Positions 1-4,582 of a stretch of 5,410 nucleotides of DNA are shown one piece after another. Source of the stretch: Clostridia bacterium. Its GTDB lineage: Bacteria > Bacillota_A > Clostridia > UBA1381. A program made the position numbers and the translations under genes. Every line of letters begins with the position of its first letter. Positions within the stretch are counted from its first letter, which is position 1. The notes below the pieces were generated by a model, which was not told the DNA's origin, searched no databases, and saw nothing but the letters and a program-made list of their open reading frames with translations. The DNA lies in contig JAFZNF010000035.1 of NCBI GenBank assembly GCA_017553025.1, forward strand, positions 1 through 5,410. Reading direction: 5' to 3'.

Positions 1-265
1 TACCCGCAGGATACAGTTTCTTTTCTGCCTCTTGAGCATATATGGTATCGCCTGAATTTGCGTCGATTACTACGGCAGATTTGGCACGCGGTTTTGGAAA
101 CTCCGACTTTGAGACAGTTTCGGAGCTTTCGCTTTGTTTGGAGTCAGTTTCCTTAGAAGTCACTTTTGTTTCGCTTTTTGCGTCCTTTTCCGATGTTTTT
201 TCTGCAAGTACACCAAAATTAAACAAAAATTCAAAAACAAGCAGTAAAGAGCAAAGTTTTTTCAT
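1..265 (-). CDS. D-alanyl-D-alanine carboxypeptidase (peptidase S11, DacA/PBP5-like), 5' part only
   Basis: This is the N-terminal 88 residues of a minus-strand gene that continues past base 1. It starts at ATG 265-263, with a strong GGAGGG Shine-Dalgarno at 279-274, 8 nt upstream. Residues 1-21 form a signal peptide: MKK, a hydrophobic core, then a likely cleavage site after VLA. Glu12 inside the core is unusual. Residues 22-60 are a low-complexity linker rich in Lys, Glu, Ser and Thr. The S11 catalytic domain then begins with AVVIDANSGDTIYAQ (64-78) and reaches KKLYPAG (82-88), which aligns with the segment leading into the active-site SxxK motif. Family members trim the terminal D-Ala from peptidoglycan stem peptides outside the membrane. 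The window ends before SxxK can be read in full. The last residue is Gly where canonical members have the nucleophile Ser (YPAS), so activity is not proven. Family assignment is confident. The DacA, DacB or DacF subtype cannot be told. Confidence 0.85.
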   Translation of the reverse strand, partial: MKKLCSLLLVFEFLFNFGVLAEKTSEKDAKSETKVTSKETDSKQSESSETVSKSEFPKPRAKSAVVIDANSGDTIYAQEAEKKLYPAG

Positions 266-270
266 ATAAT

Positions 271-280
271 TTTCCCTCCA
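271..280 (-). promoter_or_regulatory. Ribosome binding site of the carboxypeptidase gene
   Basis: Read on the minus strand this is TGGAGGGAAA, an almost ideal Shine-Dalgarno 8 nt before ATG 265. It fixes the start and direction of a gene that is otherwise cut by the window edge. Confidence 0.85.
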
Positions 281-307
281 GGCGCATATTATTTCATTTA
301 AAGCGCC
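281..307 (-). repeat. GGCGC/GCGCC inverted repeat in the carboxypeptidase leader
   Basis: GGCGC at 281-285 and GCGCC at 303-307 can pair as a 5-bp all-GC stem around a 17-nt AT-rich loop, in otherwise AT-rich DNA. In the minus-strand transcript the stem lies directly 5' of the ribosome binding site at 280-271. On the plus strand the right arm is followed by seven T (309-315), which resembles a weak terminator, but no plus-strand gene ends here. The stem is short and the loop long, so function is uncertain. Confidence 0.3.
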
Positions 308-324
308 GTTTTTTTGGAATAAAG

Positions 325-333
325 TTTATAACA
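325..333 (-). promoter_or_regulatory. Candidate extended -10 promoter for the carboxypeptidase gene
   Basis: The minus strand reads TGTTATAAA, an extended -10 (TGn plus TATAAA). Only a poor -35 (GTTTCA-like) lies at the usual distance, which is tolerable with an extended -10. The predicted start near 318 would give a leader of about 50 nt containing the GGCGC/GCGCC stem. AT-rich DNA throws up such matches often. Confidence 0.35.
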
Positions 334-359
334 TTGATGGACTTTATGAAACCATAATG

Positions 360-368
360 TGATATAAT
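360..368 (+). promoter_or_regulatory. Candidate extended -10 element, upstream copy
   Basis: TGATATAAT is a consensus TATAAT with the TGn extension, on the plus strand about 117 nt before the ComEA-like start. No good -35 at 16-18 nt was found. TTGATG at 334-339 is too far away, with 23 nt between. It could be an upstream operon promoter whose transcript would include the direct repeat at 385-420. Confidence 0.3.
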
Positions 369-384
369 TATACATAAATCGATA

Positions 385-420
385 AAATTTTGCAAGAAAT
401 TTCATAAATTTTGTAAAAAA
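385..420 (+). repeat. Imperfect 15-bp direct repeat with 21-bp period in the divergent intergenic region
   Basis: Bases 385-399 (AAATTTTGCAAGAAA) and 406-420 (AAATTTTGTAAAAAA) match at 13 of 15 positions. They are offset by exactly 21 bp, about two helical turns, so both copies face the same side of the DNA. A third AAATTT core lies between them at 397-402. OmpR/PhoB-family regulators typically bind direct repeats spaced by whole turns. The repeat sits upstream of an operon encoding such a regulator, so an autoregulatory site is possible. AT richness makes chance similarity a real alternative. Confidence 0.35.
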
Positions 421-443
421 AGTATAGCAAAATTATTTTTTTA

Positions 444-464
444 TGATATACTGAATGGTATAAT
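444..464 (+). promoter_or_regulatory. Two overlapping extended -10 candidates for the four-gene operon
   Basis: TGATATACT (444-452) and TGGTATAAT (456-464) both fit the extended -10 pattern TGnTATAAT. Neither has a clear TTGACA-like -35 at 16-18 nt; the upstream DNA is T-rich. The second has the better hexamer, but its predicted start (about 471) would fall on the ribosome binding site at 471-476. The first would give a leader of about 25 nt and is the more workable choice. Either would drive the ComEA-like gene and the two-component genes behind it. Confidence 0.45.
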
Positions 465-484
465 GGTATTAAAGGGTGTTGCCT

Positions 485-841
485 ATGAAAATATTAAAAA
501 GATACTATATTTTTATATTCATTTTTGCTCTGATTTTAGGACTTATTATAAGGGACATAAGCACATCAAAGTTTGCAGTAATAAAGAATTCTGAGGCTTA
601 TGCGCCGAATGATGTGAAAACGGTTGAATATGATGATACTGACACCGAAAAGGTAAATATAAATACAGCATCAAAGCGGATTTTAATGACCCTTGACGGG
701 ATAGGGGCAAAGATGTCGGAAAGGATTATAGAATACCGCGAGGAAAACGGAGGATTTGAAACGGCAGAAGATATTATGAAAGTAAGCGGAATAGGCTATG
801 ACACATTTTTAAAACTTAAGGATTACATAACGGTAGAATAG
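485..841 (+). CDS. Short membrane-anchored ComEA-like helix-hairpin-helix protein
   Basis: The protein has 118 residues from ATG 485. I prefer this start to the in-frame GTG at 476 because AAAGGG at 471-476 is a ribosome binding site 8 nt before ATG 485 and would overlap the GTG. Residues about 7-22 form one transmembrane segment after a basic N-terminus, giving an N-in, C-out topology. A polar linker rich in Asp, Glu and Thr follows (about 35-56). Residues 57-116 are a ComEA-type tandem helix-hairpin-helix domain: VNINTASKRILMTLDGIG, then ENGGFETAEDIMKVSGIG, with the two GIG turns at 72-74 and 102-104. Known ComEA proteins bind incoming double-stranded DNA at the cell surface for transformation. 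This one lacks the SLBB/beta-grasp region between anchor and domain that longer ComEA proteins carry, and no comEB or comEC is in view. A DNA-binding surface role is plausible; competence is not shown. It is first in the operon, 11 nt before the response regulator. Confidence 0.85.
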   Translation: MKILKRYYIFIFIFALILGLIIRDISTSKFAVIKNSEAYAPNDVKTVEYDDTDTEKVNINTASKRILMTLDGIGAKMSERIIEYREENGGFETAEDIMKVSGIGYDTFLKLKDYITVE

Positions 842-852
842 GGGAATATGAA

Positions 853-1533
853 ATGAAAATTTTAGTAGTAGATGATGAAAAAATTATTGTCAAGGGGCTT
901 AAATATAACCTTGAACAGGAGGGGTATCAGGTAGTATGCGCATATGACGGCGAGGAGGCTGTAAAGATGGCGCGCGATTCAAGTATTGACCTTATTTTGC
1001 TTGACGTTATGCTTCCCAAAACCGACGGTCTTACAGCCTGCAGAACGATAAGGACGTTTTCCGATGTGCCGATTATAATGCTCACCGCAAGGAGCGAGGA
1101 TATAGACAAGATTTTAGGGCTGGAATACGGCGCAGACGATTATATAACAAAACCCTTTAATATACGCGAGGTAACATCGAGAATAAAGGCAATCCTGCGG
1201 CGCGTAAATCCATCTTCTTCAAGAGGCAGGGACGTTTTGGTTTCGGGGGATATACGGCTTGATTACAATTTGCGCAGGGTTACGGTAAAGGATAAAATTA
1301 TTGAGCTTACAGGAAAGGAATTTGACCTTTTGGATTTGTTCCTTAAAAATCCCGGCAAGGTCTATACAAGAGAGGGACTTTTGGATATAGCCTGGGGTGT
1401 TGAATACCCCGGTGATGAACGCACAGTTGATGTGCACATAAGACGTCTTCGCGAGAAGATAGAAGAAAATCCCGCAGAGCCGTTATACATTAAGACAAAA
1501 TGGGGTGTTGGATATTACTACAGGAAAGATTAA
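853..1533 (+). CDS. OmpR/PhoB-family response regulator
   Basis: The protein has 226 residues, the normal length for the family. The start ATG 853 follows GGGG (841-844) by 8 nt. The receiver domain (about 1-118) carries the acidic pocket Asp7, Asp8 and Glu9, the phospho-acceptor Asp51 (LLDVMLP), Thr78 in MLTAR, Tyr97, and Lys100 in the TKPF motif. All switch residues are present, so it should be phosphorylatable. After a short linker, a winged-helix DNA-binding domain (about 128-226) has the LTGKEFDLL segment, a recognition helix around ERTVDVHIRRLREKI and the wing ending WGVGYYY. It should act as a phosphorylation-dependent transcription factor for the kinase encoded next, whose reading frame overlaps its 3' end. 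It resembles the PhoP/WalR/MtrA group, but sequence alone does not say which ortholog it is. The targets are unknown; the direct repeat at 385-420 is a candidate site. Confidence 0.95.
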   Translation: MKILVVDDEKIIVKGLKYNLEQEGYQVVCAYDGEEAVKMARDSSIDLILLDVMLPKTDGLTACRTIRTFSDVPIIMLTARSEDIDKILGLEYGADDYITKPFNIREVTSRIKAILRRVNPSSSRGRDVLVSGDIRLDYNLRRVTVKDKIIELTGKEFDLLDLFLKNPGKVYTREGLLDIAWGVEYPGDERTVDVHIRRLREKIEENPAEPLYIKTKWGVGYYYRKD

Positions 1534-2959
1534 AGACTTTTTTTACTCAATGCGCTTTTCGCTTATGGCAACATATGTAGCAGTAATACTGATTGCCATA
1601 ACGCTTCTCAGCGTGTATATTTTGGGAGTCTTAACCGAAAGTTTTTACAGCACAGAGAAGGTAAAGCTGTTTGCTAAGGCAAATATTGTTTCGGGGCTTA
1701 TAACAAATACGGAAAACATTACTGATGAAACAAAAGAGAACATAGCAAAAACCCTGTACGGCAGTAATATGCGCTGTATTGTTACAGGCAGGGATTTGCG
1801 GGCAGTTTTTGACTCGAACAATGACTCTGATATTGTTGGCAAAATAGTAATCCGCGAGGCGATAAATAAGTGTATCAAAAAGGGTGAAGAAACCTATGTA
1901 AAGGCGCAGGGAGTAAATGAAATAAATATGCTTTCTGTAGCAGTACCCATTATGTCGGGGACGAGAACGGCGGGAGCTGTGTATATTGCCGAGTCAATAG
2001 CAAGCGCTGATGCGGCAGTCGGTGATATAAGGCGTAATCTTATAATTTTTGCCATCATTACAAGCATTTTAATTGCAATGCTTAGTCTTGCACTGTCCTT
2101 TATGACGACAGCGCCGATAGATAATTTTATAGCGGTATCAAAGGAAATTTCCAAGGGGAATTTTAATGTAAAGGCGAAGGAAAAGGGAACAAGCGAGCTT
2201 GTAGAAATGGCAAAGGCTCTTAACTATATGTCGCAGGAGCTTGAAGATTTTGAGCAGAACCGAAAAAAATTTGTATCCGATGTTTCTCACGAACTCAAAA
2301 CACCACTTGCAACGATAAAACTTATATGTGACAGTATCGTAACTACCGAAAATCCCGAACCAAGTATGGTACAGGATTTTCTGGGGGATTTAAGCGAGGA
2401 GGTTGACCGCCTTACACGCCTTGTGGAAAGGCTTTTAACCTTGACGAAGATGGACGCAAATCAAAAGGTTAAAACTGCTGCGCCTGTGGACTTTACCGTT
2501 ATGCTAAAGGCAATTTTAAGAAAGCTGGCGCCAAATGCCCACGCAAAAAATATTATGCTGTATGATGATTTGGGGGAAGCAACGCTTGAGCCTGTAATGC
2601 TTGACTATGACAAAATATGGGAAGCGGTTTACAACGTGACAGACAATGCTATAAAATATACGCCGGAGGGCGGATTTGTGCGTATGGGACTGGGCATTAA
2701 AAACCAGATGATTGTAGTTACAATAGAGGATAACGGTCCCGGAATACCCGATAGTGAAAAGGAGCATATTTTTGACAGATTTTACCGCCTTGACGATTCG
2801 CGCGCGCGTGATACGGGCGGAACAGGGTTAGGACTTGCCATAGCTAAGGAGGCAGTAATGCTGCACGGGGGAGAAATCTCGGTAAAAGATGCGAAAAACG
2901 GGGGAAGTGTGTTCACAATAACCATTCCGTACATAAGAGAATACGGGGAAAACGCATAA
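1505..2959 (+). CDS. Membrane sensor histidine kinase with HAMP, HisKA and HATPase_c domains
   Basis: The frame is 484 codons from GTG 1505, overlapping the regulator's stop by 29 nt. Other starts are TTG 1508 and ATG 1550. None has a good ribosome binding site, so translation is probably coupled. I keep the long form because residues 8-18 (KIKDFFYSMRF) resemble the juxtamembrane N-terminus common in this kinase group. Order, numbered from 1505: TM1 about 19-41; an extracytoplasmic domain about 45-176 that looks PAS/Cache-like near its end (LSVAVPIMSGTRTAGAVYI) and holds two Cys (91, 123); TM2 about 178-200; HAMP about 201-253; HisKA with phospho-acceptor His262 in SHELKTP; and the ATPase with N box Asn377/Asn381, G1 DNGPGIP (409-415) and G2 GGTGLGL (438-444). 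All catalytic boxes are intact. It should autophosphorylate and pass phosphate to Asp51 of the adjacent regulator. The signal is unknown. The GerMN protein begins 14 nt downstream. Confidence 0.95.
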   Translation: MLDITTGKIKDFFYSMRFSLMATYVAVILIAITLLSVYILGVLTESFYSTEKVKLFAKANIVSGLITNTENITDETKENIAKTLYGSNMRCIVTGRDLRAVFDSNNDSDIVGKIVIREAINKCIKKGEETYVKAQGVNEINMLSVAVPIMSGTRTAGAVYIAESIASADAAVGDIRRNLIIFAIITSILIAMLSLALSFMTTAPIDNFIAVSKEISKGNFNVKAKEKGTSELVEMAKALNYMSQELEDFEQNRKKFVSDVSHELKTPLATIKLICDSIVTTENPEPSMVQDFLGDLSEEVDRLTRLVERLLTLTKMDANQKVKTAAPVDFTVMLKAILRKLAPNAHAKNIMLYDDLGEATLEPVMLDYDKIWEAVYNVTDNAIKYTPEGGFVRMGLGIKNQMIVVTIEDNGPGIPDSEKEHIFDRFYRLDDSRARDTGGTGLGLAIAKEAVMLHGGEISVKDAKNGGSVFTITIPYIREYGENA

Positions 2960-2973
2960 AAGCGAGGTACAAT

Positions 2974-3855
2974 ATGTTAAGAACAAAAAAAATAGTATGG
3001 CTCATAATTGTTTTCGTGATTGCAGGAATTGCTGTTTTCACAATAGCTAATAAAAGCAAGAACAGGGGCAGAACTGATGTTATGCTGTATTTTTTAAGTG
3101 CTGATAAAAGCAGTATTTCGGGTTATGAAAAAGAGTTTTCGCAAGAAAACAATAATGAGCTTTATAAAGCGGTTTCAGAAAGCCTGATAAAAGGCCCCAA
3201 AGGCAAACGCTATACTGCACTTATGGACAAAAACACGCAGGCTCAGGACATTACAAATGAAGAGGGAAATCTGACGGTTGATTTTTCGGAAGAGTATAGA
3301 GAATCCGAACTCTTATCAACATATGCCATAATAAAAACATTTGCACAGCTTCCTGATGTTAAAGCGGTTATGGTTACCTGCGACGGGGTTGATGTTCTGG
3401 GGCGCGGGTTTATTAAGGGCGATGAGATAAACTTAGAATCAGATGACGACTGTGCGGTTACAGTGCATCTTTATTTTACCGATGATGATAAACAAAAGCT
3501 GATAGGCGAGTACAGAAAAATAAATATTTTAGATACTCAGCCGATAGAGCAGTATATTATTGCAGAGCTTATAAAAGGCCCGAAAGTGAAAGGCCATACA
3601 AGGCTTTTGCCGAAAGAAGCGGACATAGTTTCCGCAGAAACTACCGACGGGACGTGCTATGTAAACTTCAAAAAGAGCTTTTCATCAAAAGAATCGAGGG
3701 AACTTATGATTTATTCAATAGTCAACTCTCTTACCGAACGTAACAGCATTAGTTGTGTTCAGTTTTTAATAGACGGTAAAAAAAGCGATAACGGCGGTAC
3801 ACCTGATATAAGCGTACCGCTTTACCGCAATGAAAGTTTAATCGGACTGAAATAA
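2974..3855 (+). CDS. Membrane-anchored protein with two GerMN domains
   Basis: The protein has 293 residues from ATG 2974, with GAGG at 2964-2967, 6 nt upstream. Residues 1-5 are basic and 8-25 form one transmembrane segment. There is no lipobox Cys, so it is probably a membrane-anchored extracytoplasmic protein and not a lipoprotein. The rest is an internal duplication. GerMN domain 1 (about 35-143) and domain 2 (about 162-270) both start with a VxLYF-type strand, carry LIKGPK followed by K..T.L (71-83 and 199-211), then a GNLTVDF or GTCYVNF strand, and end in a valine-rich strand with a DG turn. Four Cys (136, 160, 228, 261) lie outside. GerMN domains occur in Bacillus GerM, involved in sporulation and germination, and in actinobacterial LpqB, which modulates the kinase MtrB. 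The position directly behind a kinase favours an LpqB-like accessory role, but this is inference. A sporulation role cannot be excluded. Confidence 0.85.
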   Translation: MLRTKKIVWLIIVFVIAGIAVFTIANKSKNRGRTDVMLYFLSADKSSISGYEKEFSQENNNELYKAVSESLIKGPKGKRYTALMDKNTQAQDITNEEGNLTVDFSEEYRESELLSTYAIIKTFAQLPDVKAVMVTCDGVDVLGRGFIKGDEINLESDDDCAVTVHLYFTDDDKQKLIGEYRKINILDTQPIEQYIIAELIKGPKVKGHTRLLPKEADIVSAETTDGTCYVNFKKSFSSKESRELMIYSIVNSLTERNSISCVQFLIDGKKSDNGGTPDISVPLYRNESLIGLK

Positions 3856-3875
3856 TTTCAAATATTTTTGAAATT
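3854..3875. terminator. Perfect 9-bp inverted repeat at the convergent junction, possible weak bidirectional terminator
   Basis: AATTTCAAA (3854-3862) and TTTGAAATT (3867-3875) pair perfectly around a 4-nt loop. The repeat overlaps the last bases of the GerMN gene's stop and the final codons of the convergent LOG gene. It has only one G/C pair per arm's G or C position (C3859 with G3870), and no strong T-run follows on either strand. It is therefore a poor intrinsic terminator by sequence, though it is the only candidate between two genes that converge with a 2-nt gap. Confidence 0.35.
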
Positions 3876-4433
3876 CAGAATATTAAGGTCTTTTGGGACA
3901 TAGTCTTCAATGTAATCGAGCATACTGTCAATATCGGAGAATACGCTGTAGAGCTCTCTGCATTCAGATTTTACAAAGTTTTCCGATATGGCATTTTCCA
4001 AAAGTGCTATGAGATTATCAAAATATCCGTTTACATTAAAAATTGCCATTGCTTTGGTATGGCGTGAAAGCTGTTTTAAAGTCAGCATTTCAAAAAATTC
4101 GTCAAATGTGCCAATACCGCCCGGGGACATTATAAAAGCATCTGCTTTGTCCTCCATAGTCTGTTTGCGTTCGCGCATTGTTGAGGTTTTAATAAGCTCA
4201 CTGCACTTGTCATAGAGCATACCGTCAACATTAAAAAAGTCGGGTACAATTCCGATTATTTTGCCTCCGCCTGCTGTTACGCCCCTTGCGGTACCGCCCA
4301 TAACACCGCCTGCACCTGCACCGTAGATAAGGGTGTGGGAACGCTCTGCCATCTTTTTGCCGAGATTTTCGGAGGCGGTTATATAGATTTTATCTATATC
4401 GTTGCTTGATGCACCGTATACACATATATTCAT
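3858..4433 (-). CDS. LOG family protein (TIGR00730-type Rossmann-fold nucleotide-binding protein)
   Basis: The protein has 191 residues, a normal length for the family. I start it at ATG 4433-4431 because AAGGAG (4446-4441) lies 7 nt upstream. The in-frame ATG at 4466 would add 11 residues, has no such site, and places the ribosome binding site inside the gene. The N-terminus MNICVYGASS is the first Rossmann strand. YGAGAGGVMG (37-46) is the glycine-rich nucleotide-binding loop. MRERK (86-90) and PGGIGTFDE (104-112) are the paired signature of the LOG/lysine-decarboxylase-like family. Characterised members cleave nucleoside 5'-monophosphates such as cytokinin ribotides to release the free base; the older name lysine decarboxylase is misleading. 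All signature residues are present, so the enzyme is probably active. The physiological substrate in a bacterium of this type is unknown. It converges on the GerMN gene and is divergent from malQ, with no evident functional link to either. Confidence 0.92.
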   Translation of the reverse strand: MNICVYGASSNDIDKIYITASENLGKKMAERSHTLIYGAGAGGVMGGTARGVTAGGGKIIGIVPDFFNVDGMLYDKCSELIKTSTMRERKQTMEDKADAFIMSPGGIGTFDEFFEMLTLKQLSRHTKAMAIFNVNGYFDNLIALLENAISENFVKSECRELYSVFSDIDSMLDYIEDYVPKDLNILNFKNI

Positions 4434-4440
4434 AGCTTTA

Positions 4441-4446
4441 CTCCTT
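4441..4446 (-). promoter_or_regulatory. Ribosome binding site that sets the LOG gene start
   Basis: The minus strand reads AAGGAG, 7 nt before ATG 4433. It decides for the shorter 191-residue product over the in-frame upstream ATG at 4466. Confidence 0.85.
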
Positions 4447-4483
4447 TTAAAAATGAATGTCACCATATATTCTATGCAGAATA

Positions 4484-4512
4484 ATTTTAATATATTTTAC
4501 AACAAACTGCAA
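4484..4512 (-). promoter_or_regulatory. Candidate sigma-A-type promoter for the LOG gene
   Basis: On the minus strand, TTGCAG (4512-4507) and TAAAAT (4489-4484) are separated by 17 nt. The -10 matches consensus at five of six positions; the -35 only at its TTG. Transcription would start near 4477, giving a leader of about 44 nt. This is the best pair I found in the spacer, but AT-rich DNA makes chance matches likely. I found no convincing promoter for malQ on the other strand between 4434 and 4582. Confidence 0.35.
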
Positions 4513-4582
4513 TAAATTTCAACCATTTTATCGGATACTGAAGATAAATATGAAAAACAGAATGAAAGAAGGATTATCACTT

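Noticed and set aside
42..269. Plus-strand 75-codon open frame across the left end
   Set aside because: It is antisense to the carboxypeptidase, is Ser/Phe-rich with no domain, and has no ribosome binding site. The minus strand has a signal peptide, a family motif and a strong site.
476..484. GTG 476 as start of the ComEA-like protein
   Set aside because: AAAGGG at 471-476 is the ribosome binding site and overlaps this GTG. ATG 485 has proper 8-nt spacing and begins a typical basic-plus-hydrophobic N-terminus.
266..484. Riboswitch, T-box or small RNA in the divergent intergenic region
   Set aside because: The region is AT-rich with no multi-stem conserved structure, no intrinsic terminator on the comEA side and no recognisable family motif.
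927..2767. Several 60-86 codon minus-strand open frames inside the regulator and kinase genes
   Set aside because: They are shadows of strongly supported plus-strand genes, with no recognisable domain or ribosome binding site.
3988..4215. Plus-strand 75-codon open frame inside the LOG gene
   Set aside because: It lies opposite the conserved MRERK and PGGxGT motifs of the LOG gene and has no family features of its own.
4434..4466. Upstream ATG 4466 as start of the LOG protein
   Set aside because: The extra 11 residues are not family-like, and the strong ribosome binding site at 4446-4441 points to ATG 4433.
4434..4582. CcpA cre-like operator or clear promoter in front of malQ
   Set aside because: I looked for the TGWAANCGNTNWCA pattern and for -35/-10 pairs at 16-18 nt on the plus strand and found none convincing.
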